DNA of 64,000 nt, taken from the NCBI GenBank assembly GCA_963753385.1, contig CAVWCC010000008.1, positions 1,082,767 to 1,146,766 of the forward strand, given 5' to 3'. Made by a program: the position numbers and the translations under genes. Source of the DNA: JALZKA01 sp963753385 (GTDB lineage: Bacteria; Actinomycetota; Thermoleophilia; Solirubrobacterales; 70-9). Shown here one piece after another: positions 17,233 to 26,209 of the stretch (the first letter of the stretch is position 1; every line of letters begins with the position of its first letter). The notes below the pieces were generated by a model, which was not told the DNA's origin, made no database searches, and saw nothing but the letters and a program-made list of their open reading frames with translations.

Positions 17233-18418
17233 ATGCGAAACACACAGGATTCGATTCTCGCGGCCGCAGTGACTTGCCGCCGCGTTCGATTCCGCATCGC
17301 AGGCGAACGCACAGAAGCTCGAAGGCCGCTCGGTCAAGATCGGCTGCCTTGCGCCGCTCACCGGCAAGGGCGCCGAATGGGGCCAGGCCGCGAAGCCCTC
17401 GATGGAGATCGCCGCGGAAGAGATCAACGCCAAGGGCGGCATCGGCGGCGTGCCGATCGAGCTGATCTGCTACGACACGCAGACGCTCGAGGCCGAAGCG
17501 CTGAAGGCGATGAGCCGGCTGGTCGACCGCGACAAGGTGCTGGTGATCTCCGGCCCGTGCTTCAGCGGCGAGTTCGAGACCATCGCGCCGCAGCTCGACT
17601 CGCGCTTCAAGACCGTCATCAACTCCTACTGCTCGGCGAAGCCGGGGCTCTCGGCGATGAGCAAGTGGGCGTTCCGCAATACGCTGACCAGCGACAAGCA
17701 GCTCAAGCCCGTGGTCGAGGCGTGGGTGAAGGAATACAAGCCGAAGAAGGTCGTCATCATCTATGACGCCGAGGACGCCGTCTCGAAGGGCGAAGGCGCC
17801 GGCGTGCTGCCGGTGCTGTTCAAGGCGCACAACATCGAGGTGCTCGACCAGCTGACCTACCGCACCAAGGACACCGACTATTCGGCGCAGGTGACGAAAG
17901 CGAAGTCGCTCGGTGCCGAGGGCATCGGGCTCGGTGCCTGCTACCAGAACGCCGCCGCGATCGCCAAGGAGATGGCGAAGCAGGGGCTGAACGTGCCGAT
18001 CGTCGGCGGCGCCTGCGCGGGCGCGCCGGGCTACATCGAGATCGCCGGCAAGGCCGCGGAAGGCACCTACATGTCGACCGCCGCATGGCTCGACGATCCG
18101 CGGCCTGAAGTGCAGGCCTACGTGAAGAAGATCACCGCGAAGCTGAACGGGGCGCAGCCGCCCTACAGCGGTCCGCGCGCGTACGACATCATGTATTCCT
18201 ACAAGTACTGCATCGAGAAATCCGGCGTCACCAACAAGCCCGCCGAGGTCGACAGCGATCGCGACAAGATCCGCAATTGCCTGGGCACCCTGAAGAACTT
18301 CCCCGGCGTCGCGGGCGAGATCACCATGGACGAAGTGCGCGACGGCGCGGGATCGAGCGCGATCCTGAAAGTCGTCAACGGCAAGTACGTCAACATGGCG
18401 AAGCCGGCGACGAACTAG
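17233..18418 (+). CDS. Periplasmic substrate-binding protein of the LIV importer (one frameshift in the signal peptide)
   Basis: Peripla_BP_6/LivJ-type receptor, about 395 residues. ATG at 17233 follows GGGAGG (17222-17227). The signal peptide, once one extra A near 17272 is removed, reads into AAVLAAAFDSASQANA with likely cleavage before QKLEG. The mature part begins SVKIGCLAPLTGKGAEWG, the typical first strand and loop, and contains EEINAKGGIGG, ISGPCFSGEF and RAYDIMYSYKYC. Several Cys residues (GCLAP, ELICYDT, SGPC, NSYCSA, GACYQN) are more than usual for this family. The Pfam family binds amino acids, amides, short-chain amides, urea or aromatic acids; the ligand is unknown but is likely the substrate of the upstream hpaB/amidohydrolase genes. 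Confidence 0.9.
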
Positions 18419-18454
18419 CCTGACTGCGTGAGAAAAATGCGGCGTTCGCGTCTC

Positions 18455-18590
18455 GTGCCCTCGCCCCGCCGCTTGCGGGGAGAGGGCTACTCCACCGTGT
18501 CAAAGCACTCATTTGGGTGAGGGGCCCCTCACCCGATCTCCCTCGTTGAAATACCGCGCAGCCCTCTCCCCGCAAGCGGGGCGAGGGCAC
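18455..18590. repeat. Long inverted repeat, GTGCCCTCGCCCC type
   Basis: The left arm starts at 18455 (GTGCCCTCGCCCCGCCGC, then TTGCGGGGAGAGGGCT) and the right arm (18560-18590) is its near reverse complement (AGCCCTCTCCCC..GGGGCGAGGGCAC). Each arm also contains a small hairpin around GCTTGCGGGG. It separates the convergent livK-like gene (+) and the Mo-oxidoreductase gene (-) and may act as a terminator. A related element is at 63419-63443. The rest of 18419-18655 holds no gene. Confidence 0.75.
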
Positions 18591-18655
18591 AATTGCTACC
18601 GCCGCGGACCTCGGAGATCTCTTGCGAGAGTTCAAAGCTTTCTGACGCGGCAAGA

Positions 18656-19420
18656 TCAAAGCCCCGCAAACCAGTTGTAGCCGTAGCGCTCCCAGTAGCC
18701 GCCGGGATACTGGTTCGTGACGTGGACCGAGGAGACGAACTTCGGCTGCTTGAAGCCGAGCTTGGTCGGGATCTTCACGCGCATCGGCGCGCCGAAGATC
18801 GGCTCGAGCGGCTTGTCGGCGTAGGTGAGGCACATGATGGTCTGCGGATGCAGCGCAGATGCCATGTCGATCGAGGTGTCGTAGCTGACCGGATCGTCGC
18901 AGCGGAACGCCACATACTTGGCGGACAGGTCCGCGCCGATCTTTTCCAGGAACGCGCGCAGCGGCACGCCGCCCCATTTGCCGATCATGCTCCAGCCTTC
19001 CACGCACACGTGGCGCGTCACGTCCGCGCGCTGCGGCAGCGATTTGAGCCGGTCGACCGTCCACGGCGTCTTGTCGGTGACGAGCCCGGTGACTTCGAGC
19101 CGCCAGGTGTCGGGGTTGATCTTGTGGATCTTCTCCGGCGGATACTGCGCGTTGTAGCGGAAGGTCGGCGCGACCAGGCTTTCCGAAAAGGTCGGCGCGA
19201 GCCTGTTCGGATCGAACAGCGCGGCCTGCACGCCGTCGTTGAACGACGAGATCATGCGCAGAAAGCCGTCGACCGGCGCCGTGTTGGTGATGACGTCGCA
19301 GCCCGACAGCAGGGTCGCGGCGCCGAGCGTCAGGCCGGTGCGCAGAAACAGGCGGCGCTGGACGTCGACGACCTCGCCCTTGTCGAGGCCGGCACGGTGC
19401 AGGCGGCTTTCGAGGTTCAT
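18656..19420 (-). CDS. Sulfite-oxidase-fold molybdopterin oxidoreductase (MsrP/YedY-like), exported
   Basis: 254 residues, intact. A twin-arginine motif (QRRLFLRTGL, residues 21-30) is followed by a hydrophobic stretch and a lipobox-like LLSGC ending at Cys41, so the protein may be a Tat-exported lipoprotein. The molybdenum-ligand Cys is probably Cys139 in RHVCVEGWS, followed by KWGGVPL, FRCDDPVSYDTSIDM, and GAPMRVKIPTKLGFKQ, all standard for the SUOX/YedY fold. MsrP repairs methionine sulfoxide in the periplasm, but homologues have other substrates. The upstream gene encodes a cytochrome b whose stop overlaps this start (ATGA), giving the membrane electron donor/acceptor as MsrQ does, though from a different cytochrome family. 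Confidence 0.88.
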   Translation of the reverse strand: MNLESRLHRAGLDKGEVVDVQRRLFLRTGLTLGAATLLSGCDVITNTAPVDGFLRMISSFNDGVQAALFDPNRLAPTFSESLVAPTFRYNAQYPPEKIHKINPDTWRLEVTGLVTDKTPWTVDRLKSLPQRADVTRHVCVEGWSMIGKWGGVPLRAFLEKIGADLSAKYVAFRCDDPVSYDTSIDMASALHPQTIMCLTYADKPLEPIFGAPMRVKIPTKLGFKQPKFVSSVHVTNQYPGGYWERYGYNWFAGL

Positions 19421-20094
19421 GACACTTCTCCCTGCGCGTGCGCGGCGACGCCTTCGGCGGGCGCGCGGCCGGTGATCATCGGCGGCAGAACCTTGGGAAC
19501 CAGCAGCGTGAGCGCGATGTGCACGATCACGAACAGGATGATCCCGCACATGCCGAAGAAGTGGACATAGCGCGCGCCCTCGTACTGGCCCATGATCAGG
19601 CCGAGCGTATGGAACTGCACCGGCTTCCACAGCACGAGGCCGGACAGGATCATCACAAGCATGGCGAACAGCGCGAACGCATAGAGCAGCTTCTGCACCG
19701 CGTTGCGCACGCCGATGTCATGGCCGAGCCGTCCGCGGAAGAAATCGCCGATGTTGCCGAGCACCTCGCGCGGCGTGACCGGCCAGTACTTGCGGCGGAA
19801 ATGACCCGAAACGAGGCCGTAGACGACGAACACGACAAAGCTCAGGAACAGCAGCCACATCGCAAAGAAATGCCAGAGCAGCGCCGCCGCGAGGCCGAAA
19901 TCGTTGTGCAGCTTGTTGGTGTCGGCATAGGAGCCGCCGAGCGTCATCCAGAGCGGGAAGTACCAGTCGTTCTCGAACACCGGCTCCTGATTGTAGATGC
20001 GCATCCCGCTCATGATCAGCAGGATGACGCCGAGCGCCCAGGTCCAGTGCGTGATGCGGACGATCGCCGGATGGAGAATTCTCTCGCTGCTCAT
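19417..20094 (-). CDS. Cytochrome b561-type membrane protein (cytochrome b/b6 domain)
   Basis: 225 residues, intact, with four to five membrane helices. Candidate haem His residues are in ILHPAIVRITHWTWALG, LHNDFGLAAALLWHFFAMW, YVHFFGMCG and VIVHIALTL, matching the Ni,Fe-hydrogenase-type cytochrome b family (Pfam Ni_hydr_CYTB). A RIYNQEP motif lies after helix 1. ATG at 20094 (MSSERILHP) starts just before helix 1. Coupled to the Mo oxidoreductase gene by ATGA, it most likely connects it to the quinone pool. The pairing of a b561-type cytochrome with a SUOX-fold enzyme is known in several Proteobacteria. 83 bases separate it from the glycosyltransferase gene upstream. Confidence 0.88.
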   Translation of the reverse strand: MSSERILHPAIVRITHWTWALGVILLIMSGMRIYNQEPVFENDWYFPLWMTLGGSYADTNKLHNDFGLAAALLWHFFAMWLLFLSFVVFVVYGLVSGHFRRKYWPVTPREVLGNIGDFFRGRLGHDIGVRNAVQKLLYAFALFAMLVMILSGLVLWKPVQFHTLGLIMGQYEGARYVHFFGMCGIILFVIVHIALTLLVPKVLPPMITGRAPAEGVAAHAQGEVS

Positions 20095-20177
20095 TCGACC
20101 GTCTCCTGTCAGCGCTCCGTCGCTTGCCCGCATAGTCGAGGAGTACGGGACCAGGGTCCAATGCTTCCCGGCAATGG

Positions 20178-20927
20178 TTACGATAGCTTGAGCCGATCGT
20201 GCCCGGAAACCGGCTGCCGCCGCAGCGTCAGGGCGAGCCGCAGGAACGTGGTGGTGATCTTCCACGCCGCGCTCAGGCCGGCCGCGAGGTTGCCGGAAAC
20301 CTTCGACACGCCGCCGCGGCGGCAGCGATGGTCGACTGGAACTTCCAGGATGCGCAGGCCGGCGGCCGCGGCGCGCATCTGCATTTCGAGGTTCCAGCCG
20401 TAAGTGACCTCGCTCATGCCGAGCGCGCGCAGCTCCGCGACGCGCATGGCGCGGAACGGCGACATGTCGGTGAAGCGCACGCCGTAGACGAGCCGCACGA
20501 GCACGCCGGCCAGATGCCCGGCGACAAGCTGTTGCGGCGTCATGCTGCCGGCCTCGCGCCTCCCGCGCAGCCGCGAGCCCATGACGAAGTCCGCCTCGCC
20601 CTTCGCCACCGGCGCCACGACATCAGCCAGGAAGGGCGGAACGTCGCTGCCGTCGCCGTCGAGGAAGCATACGATGTCGGCGTCGGAGCGCACCGTCGCC
20701 AAACCCGTGGCGCAGGCACGGCCGTAACCACGGCGTGACTCGCTCACCACGCGGGCGCCGGCCGCAAGCGCGCGCGCCGCGGTCGCGTCAGTCGAGCCGT
20801 TGTCGACGACGATCACTTCGTCGACGCCCTGCGCCATCACTTCGGCGACCACGCCGGCAATCGGCTCCTCCTCGTTGAGGCAGGGGATCACCACGCTGAC
20901 GATCGCCGGTGTGCCGGAGAAGCGCAT
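20178..20927 (-). CDS. Glycosyltransferase family 2 (dolichol-phosphate-mannose-synthase-like)
   Basis: 249 residues, intact. GT-A fold: VVIPCLNEEEPI near residue 12, VVDNGSTD (40-47), the metal-binding DGDG of FLDGDGSDVPP near 90, then VMGSRLRGRREAGSM and a C-terminal segment LEVPVDHRCRRGGVSKVSG that is typical of polyprenyl-phosphate hexose transferases. The weakly hydrophobic tail may peripherally bind membrane. ATG at 20927 directly abuts the TAA of the radical SAM gene. It is the last gene of a four-gene unit with a radical SAM protein, a polytopic glycosyltransferase-like protein and a TIGR04282-type protein. The product of that unit is not known to me. Confidence 0.88.
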   Translation of the reverse strand: MRFSGTPAIVSVVIPCLNEEEPIAGVVAEVMAQGVDEVIVVDNGSTDATAARALAAGARVVSESRRGYGRACATGLATVRSDADIVCFLDGDGSDVPPFLADVVAPVAKGEADFVMGSRLRGRREAGSMTPQQLVAGHLAGVLVRLVYGVRFTDMSPFRAMRVAELRALGMSEVTYGWNLEMQMRAAAAGLRILEVPVDHRCRRGGVSKVSGNLAAGLSAAWKITTTFLRLALTLRRQPVSGHDRLKLS

Positions 20928-22008
20928 TTACAAGCTCCACCGCAGTCCGCAGTTCGCACAGGCCTGCGGCGGCGCGTCCGACAAGAGCCCGGCGCGGAAG
21001 GCCTGATAGCGCGGCCCATTCCAGATATCGCGCAAGCTCTCCTGCGTGGCGTCACCGAGCGTGTAGTTCTCGTAGCCGTGCTGCGAGAACGGCGCGATGC
21101 AGCAGGGCAGCGCGCGGCCGTTGGCGGTGAAGTACATCACGGTCCACGGACGGCGGCAGAGCGACCACGGATTATCGTCGCGTTTCTTCGCGAGACTCAT
21201 GCCCGGCTCGGATGCCGCGCCCGAGGCGCTGAAGGTGAGGCCGAGCGACTTCGCTGTCCGCTCGGCTTCGTCCAGATAGGACGCCTCGTCCTTCGCCATC
21301 TGCTCGAACAGCGCCTGGTCCGGCCGCGCCAAGCCCGACCGTGTCATGATCGAAGAACACGAGGCGCTGCAGATACACTTCCTTCACGCCGATCTCCGCC
21401 GCGATGCGCACGAAGGCGGGAAGCTCCTCGACGGTTTCCTTCAGGCCGGTGAGCCAGGCCGAGACCCGCGGCTTGGCGTGTCCCTCGCGCTCCTGCATGG
21501 CGCGGAATGCCTTCACGTTCTTCAGGATGCGATTGAAGTAGTCCTTGCCGCGCACCTTCAGGTACGACGCGGCGTTCGCGGCATCGAGCGAGACGCGCAG
21601 CTCGTCGAGCCCGGCGTCGACCAGCGCGCGGCCGTTCTTCTCGTTCAGCACGGTGCCGTTGGTGTTGAACAGCACGTAGACGCCGCGATCCTTCAGGTAG
21701 CGCACCATTTTGGGCAGGTTCTTCACCAGCATCGGCTCGCCGACGCCATGCATCACGGCGCGCGAGACGTCAGGAACCTGATCGACGATGCGGCGGAACA
21801 GGTCCCACGACATGTCGGCCGGCGGCTCGAGCTCGACGTAAGTGCGCGGACATGTGGTGCAGAGCAGATTGCAGCGATTGGTGACCTCCAGATAGAGGCA
21901 GACTGGCGGGCGCACGGCCTCGCCGTCGTGGCGCACCGGCGCGGCCTCGAAGTAGCGGCGCGGATCGACCGGCTTGTCATCCATCGCGATGGACGTCAGT
22001 TCATCCAT
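20928..22008 (-). CDS. Radical SAM/SPASM-domain protein (one frameshift)
   Basis: About 360 residues. The SAM-cluster motif CNLLCTTC (Cys46, Cys50, Cys53) follows CLYLEVTNR; then GVGEPMLVKNLP and FNTNGTVLNEKNG, the usual radical SAM beta-strand markers. The C-terminal SPASM-like auxiliary domain shows CRRPWTVMYFTANGRALPCCIAPF and a final CANCGLRW, so one or two extra 4Fe-4S clusters are likely. A single-base shift near 21340 separates the two domains. It resembles the proteins that use SPASM clusters for peptide or small-molecule modification, but no short precursor-peptide gene is seen nearby. ATG at 22008 overlaps the stop of the upstream gene by eight bases. Arsenosugar-type or lipid/hopanoid-type chemistry are possible, given its neighbours, but unproven. 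Confidence 0.86.
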
Positions 22009-23335
22009 GCGGACTCTCCCTGCGAGACAGGCGCTGGCGCAACACGAACGCGCAGGCGACGATGAACGGGATGGTGGCGAGTGTTTTCCAGGCGAGCTCG
22101 TTGTGCGGCAGGAACAACGGCCGATAGAGCAGGAACGCGCCGAGGGTGAGTGCCCAGGCGGGCGCGCCGGCGCCGAGCGGGATGAGCGGAACGAGCGCGA
22201 GGAAGTACCAGGCGTAGTTCGGCGACATCAGGAACAGCCCGGTCGTGAGCAGCAGGACGATGGCGGCGAGGATTTCGCGCGGCGAACGTTCCGCGCCGAA
22301 CGCGATGCGCAGTCCGAGCCAGGCCATGACCCCGGCTGCGATCACCAGGTAGATGACGGTGAGGCCTGGCACCTTGCCGACGAGCGCTTGCGCGAGGGCG
22401 ACGAGCCAGATGCCTTCGCCGCTCGCGAGACCTTCTTCGGCGATATAGCCACCGGTGAGGAAGCCGAGCACGCCCCATCCGGCGCCGAGATACGGCAGAT
22501 AGCAGGCGAGGATCGCGGCCACGACGGCGAGCGGCACGCGCCAGTCCCACGGTCTCCAGAACGCCGGCAGGATCAGCACCGCATAGGGCTTCACCACCGC
22601 GGCGAGCGCGACCGCGACAGCGCCGGCAACTCGGCGGGCACTGACCAGTAGCCAGACACCGAGCATCATCAGGGCGACCATGAGCGCCTCGACGTGGCCG
22701 TTGTTGGCGATCTCGAAGACGGCGAGCGGGTGCCACGCGTAGGCGACGACGGCGGTCTCGCTCTTTCCGAAGCGCCGCAACAACGCGATGAGAACGACGA
22801 CGATTGCGATCTCGCAGCCGACCATTGCGACCCGCATCGCGATCGCGCTCTCGCTGATGCGGCCCACCAGGAAAAAGAACATCTGCGCGAGCGGCGGATA
22901 GGCCGTCACCGCATAGTCGGCGCGGTTGATGTGCGGATAGATCGCGGCATCGCGCAGCGCCGCGAGCGCCGGATCAGCCGGCACATAGGCGTAAGGATTG
23001 ATGCCGGCGGCCTGCACCCGGCCGTCCCAGATGTAGCGATAGAGATCGGTCGACAGCAGCGGCTCGGCGCCGACCAGCGCGAGGCGCATCGCGAGCGCGA
23101 AGCCGAGTACGACCAACAGTCCGAGGCGCGCCGGCACGTTCACCGCGAGGCGCGCTGCCGCGATCGTGATCAGCCCCGACGCCGCGAGCGCCGGGATGAA
23201 GACCTGATAGCCGAGCGTGCGGACGATCCACGGCGCCGCCGCCGCGAAGGCCAGCATGAGGCTGCCTGCGGCGCAGAGCCGGATGAGCGCGAAATCGCGC
23301 CGGGTGGCGGGAGCTTGTGCGGTGACCGCCGTCAC
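22001..23335 (-). CDS. Polytopic membrane glycosyltransferase-like protein (GT87/mannosyltransferase type)
   Basis: 444 residues, intact, with about ten to eleven hydrophobic helices. The first extracytoplasmic loop carries LLSTDLYRYIWDGRVQAAGINPYAY, a pattern of C-fold transferases (an Asp in TDLYRY with an Arg/Trp motif), followed by YPPLAQMFF. Such enzymes take a polyprenyl-phosphate-linked hexose, which a GT2 enzyme like the one at 20178 makes, and add it to a lipid or protein acceptor in the periplasm. This donor-acceptor logic is inference from family knowledge. The start overlaps the stop of the TIGR04282-type gene (ATGA), and its stop overlaps the radical SAM start. Confidence 0.85.
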   Translation of the reverse strand: MTAVTAQAPATRRDFALIRLCAAGSLMLAFAAAAPWIVRTLGYQVFIPALAASGLITIAAARLAVNVPARLGLLVVLGFALAMRLALVGAEPLLSTDLYRYIWDGRVQAAGINPYAYVPADPALAALRDAAIYPHINRADYAVTAYPPLAQMFFFLVGRISESAIAMRVAMVGCEIAIVVVLIALLRRFGKSETAVVAYAWHPLAVFEIANNGHVEALMVALMMLGVWLLVSARRVAGAVAVALAAVVKPYAVLILPAFWRPWDWRVPLAVVAAILACYLPYLGAGWGVLGFLTGGYIAEEGLASGEGIWLVALAQALVGKVPGLTVIYLVIAAGVMAWLGLRIAFGAERSPREILAAIVLLLTTGLFLMSPNYAWYFLALVPLIPLGAGAPAWALTLGAFLLYRPLFLPHNELAWKTLATIPFIVACAFVLRQRLSRRESPHG

Positions 23336-24058
23336 CGCACCGATCCGGCGCGCAGCGGGGCCTCGCGCGTTGCAAAGTGCGCGCGCGTCGCGGGCGCATG
23401 GGCTCCGGCAAGGCCGGGCTGCGTGAATGGCAATGGCTCGCCGGCAAGCTCCGACTGGAGCAGCGCGAGCGAGGCGGCATCATCGACGTCGTACCAGCCG
23501 GCACATTCACGACCGGCAGGCCGATCTCGGCCGCGCGCTCGACGGTCTTCTGATGAACCTCCGACGTGCTCCACGGAATGTCGGCGTAGAGCCGCTCGTG
23601 CAGCCGCGACACGCCGATCAGCGTGTAGCCGCCGTCGAGCGCGGGGCTGAGCACAACGGCCCCGCCGCGGCGCGTCGCGTCCACGGCGGCGCGCAGGATC
23701 GCGGCCGGCAGCGTCGGGCTGTCGGCATTGACCAGGATGGCGCCCACGTGGGCTTCGAGCAGCTCGACGCGTCGCCGTGGCGAGCCGCGTGCCGAAATCG
23801 CCCTCGCACTGCGGCAGGAGGCGGAATCCCGGCGGCAGCAGCGTGCGCAGCGCGCGCCTCGGTTCCGACCGGCGTAAACACCGCGTAACCGGTGACGTCA
23901 CCGTTGCGGGTCAATTCATGGATCGTGGCGGTGAGATCGCGGATGAAGCAGGCCGAAAGCGCCGCGCATTCCTCGGGCCGCAGCGGCGGCGACAGGCGGG
24001 TCTTGGAATACCCCGCGGCCGGCGTCTTGCAGAAAATGCCGATCGCTACGGTCTGCAC
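23332..24058 (-). CDS. TIGR04282/DUF2064-type nucleotidyl/glycosyl transferase (three frameshifts)
   Basis: About 240 residues after repair. The N-terminus VAIGIFCKTPAAGYSKTRLSPPL is the hallmark (K-x-P-x-x-G-x-x-K-T-R-L) of the DUF2064 family with a nucleotide-diphospho-sugar transferase fold. Later parts are QCEGDFGTRL, VNADSPTLP, SPALDGGYTLIGV and PGWYDVDDAASL. Frame changes lie near 23852, 23768 and 23500. I chose GTG at 24058 because GAGGGGAG precedes it by about eight bases and the protein starts at the first beta strand. The family is named for arsenosugar biosynthesis in databases, though members occur widely without arsenic genes; no ars gene is seen here. First gene of the four-gene unit 24058 to 20178. 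Confidence 0.85.
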
Positions 24059-24180
24059 GCGTCGCTCCCCTCGTGTGCATCTGCGGAAACGATGCACGCA
24101 CGGCGGAGTTCCGTCACTTCACAAACACTCAAGGCCGCATCACGGCGGCTACACGATTTCGTGCGAAGCGCTTGATGATC

Positions 24181-25698
24181 CTACCGCGGAGCGAAACGCG
24201 GGTACGGCCCGTCGGTCATGGTGTAGCGGTCGAGCACCATCTCGCGCATGCGCGCGCGCTGCACCTTGCCCTGCAGGCTGCGCGGCAGCTTCTCGATCAC
24301 CAGGCAGGCGCGCGGCTGCTTGTAGCGCGCGAGGCCCGCGGTCGCGCTTGCGACTTCCGCCGTCACGTCGCCGCCCTCCGAGACCGCGACGATCACCTCG
24401 CCCCAATGCGCCGACGGGATGCCGACCACCGCGACGCCGCCCGGCAGCACGCGCTCGATCTCTTCCGGATAGATCTTGTAGCCGCCGGTCTTGATCACGT
24501 CGTTGGCGCGGCCGGCGAGGAACAGCCGCCCGCGCGCGTCGAGATAGCCGAGGTCGCCGGTCGCGTGGAATGCGCCCTCGGGCAGTTCATGGAAGCCCTG
24601 CGCATCCACATGGCCGATCATCATGTGCGGGCTGCGCAGGTGGATCTCGCCGTGCTCGCCCGCGCCGCACACGCGCGCCGCTCTCGTCGCGCACCACGAC
24701 CTCGACGCCGGCGGCCGGCGAGCCGAGGCAGACCGCATCGAGTGCCGTCGAGGTCGCGGTAGTAGTCGGCCGCCTCGTCGATCTCCAGCACGGTGATCGG
24801 ATTGTACATCTCCGACTTGCCGTAGGTGACACGGATCACCGCGCCGAATTTCGCGGCGGCCGCATGATAGAGCGCGGGCTGCAAGGTCGCGGTGCCGCAG
24901 AAGACGCACTTGATGCCTTCGATGCGCGCGTGTCGGGTGCCGTCGACGAGCTTCGTCAGCACGGTCGGCGGCGCGAACACCGCGGTGATCTCGCTGCGCG
25001 CGAACAGCTCGTCCGCATAGGCCACATCGACGCCGTCGATCAGCTCGACCGAGGCGCCGTTCTCGAACCACGCCGCGGCCAGCAATCCGGCGCCGTGCGA
25101 GAAAGCGGTCATCAGCAGCACGCGGTCGTCCGCGCCGGGCACGAACGGCAGATGCGAGCGCAGCAGCACATGCGCGTACCAGCGCCGGTCGTGGCGATGG
25201 ATGATGCCCTTCGGCCGGCCGGTCGTGCCCGACGTCAGGGTGACCTTGGCCCAGGCGCGCCAGTCGAACGGCGGCGAAGGGATCGCGGCGCGCCGGCTGC
25301 GCGATGACGTCTTCCAGCACCAGCACGTCGAGCCCGAGCGTGGCGACACGATGCATCTCGCGCGCGCTCGGCGACGACGTGGCGCACGCCGCAGATCTTC
25401 ATCGCATAGGCGATGTCGTCCGGGCCGAGATTGAGATCGACCACGAATTCCGCCGCGCCGCTCGCCATCACGCCGTAGCTCGCGACCACCACGCCCGGTC
25501 CGTTGCGCGCCAGGATCGCGACCGGCTCGCCGGTTTCGCGCCGGCCTCGATCACGGCGGCACGCACCGCGTCGGCCTGCGCGGCAAGCTGCGCATAGGTC
25601 AGCGTCCGTCCGCGCGACTCAACCGCGACGCGGTCGCCGAACCGCGCCGCGAAGGCGTGCAGCGAGGTCTGCCAGGGACTCACGGGAATTTCAGACAT
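24181..25698 (-). CDS. AMP-forming acyl-CoA ligase (several frameshifts)
   Basis: About 505 residues after repair. Segments in order: LHAFAARFGDRVAVESRGRTLTYAQL; the A3 loop LTSGTTGRPKGIIH; LLMTAFSHGAGLLAA; YGKSEMYNP as the A5 region; HATGDLGYLDARGRLFLAGRANDVIKTGGYKI; and SLQGKVQRARMREMVL as A10. Frame changes lie near 25540, 25366, 25285, 24745 and 24680. The loop AFSHGAG and the SEMYNP motif resemble benzoate/fatty-acid:CoA ligase-like proteins. ATG at 25698 (MSEIPVSPW) is taken; an in-frame start at 25770 is an alternative. It diverges from the ligAB-hpaB operon across a 131-base gap, suggesting shared control. Confidence 0.83.
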
Positions 25699-25751
25699 CG
25701 CGGGGACCGCATCTTGTGTTCCGCTGACCGCAACATCAGTGGGCGATTTTG

Positions 25752-25783
25752 CGTGCGCACGGGAAATCATCGCACGTTATACT
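25752..25783 (+). promoter_or_regulatory. Divergent intergenic region with palindrome and -10-like box
   Basis: The gap 25699-25829 between the minus-strand acyl-CoA ligase and plus-strand ligA contains CGTGCGCACG (25752-25761, perfect 10-base palindrome) and TATACT (25778-25783) as a candidate -10 for ligA. No good -35 box lies at the right distance, so the promoter call is weak; the palindrome could be an activator or repressor site. Confidence 0.35.
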
Positions 25784-25829
25784 GCGTCAACAACAGCGCG
25801 CGCATGGTGAGATGCGCGGGGAGGAATGA

Positions 25830-26207
25830 GTGACCGGGACGACCTACCGGGACGAAGCGATCGCCGGCACCGTGGTGTTCACCGGCGCGCGCTCGCACCA
25901 GGGCTACCGCATCAACAAGCTCGCGATGTCGCTGACCGATCCGGCGAACCGCGACGCGTTCCGCGCCGACGAGCGCGGCTACATGGCGAAGTTCGGCCTG
26001 ACCGAAGCCGAGATGGACCTCGTCGCGCGGCGCGACTGGACCGGCCTGGTCGATGCCGGCGGCAGCATCTACGTGCTGCTCAAGATCGCCGCCACCGTCG
26101 GGCAGAACCTGCTGCAGATCGGCGCGCAGATGCGCGGCGAGACGCTCGACGCCTTCATGGCGGGCCGGCCCGGCAAGCAGGGCAAGGCGGTCGAGAGGAA
26201 GGGCTGA
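25830..26207 (+). CDS. ligA: Protocatechuate 4,5-dioxygenase alpha-chain-like protein (LigA)
   Basis: 125 residues, intact, the usual LigA size. The helical bundle shows YRINKLAMSLTDPANRDAFRADERGYMAKFGLTEAE and VARRDWTGLVDAGGSIYVLLKIA, which correspond to the family's conserved core that caps the active site of the beta subunit. GTG at 25830 is preferred: GGGGAGGA (25818-25825) lies five bases before it; the ATG at 25826 is in another frame and too close to the ribosome site. Two bases separate its stop from ligB, so the subunits are co-expressed. In family members the alpha subunit contributes to substrate recognition in extradiol (meta) cleavage of protocatechuate or gallate-like catechols. 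Confidence 0.9.
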   Translation: MTGTTYRDEAIAGTVVFTGARSHQGYRINKLAMSLTDPANRDAFRADERGYMAKFGLTEAEMDLVARRDWTGLVDAGGSIYVLLKIAATVGQNLLQIGAQMRGETLDAFMAGRPGKQGKAVERKG

Positions 26208-26209
26208 CC

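Noticed and set aside
18455..18590. Possible CRISPR repeat or transposon end.
   Set aside because: Only two inverted copies, no regular spacers, no target duplication or transposase; it fits an extragenic palindrome.
25826..25828. ATG start for ligA.
   Set aside because: It is not in the ligA frame and touches the ribosome site; GTG at 25830 fits both frame and spacing.
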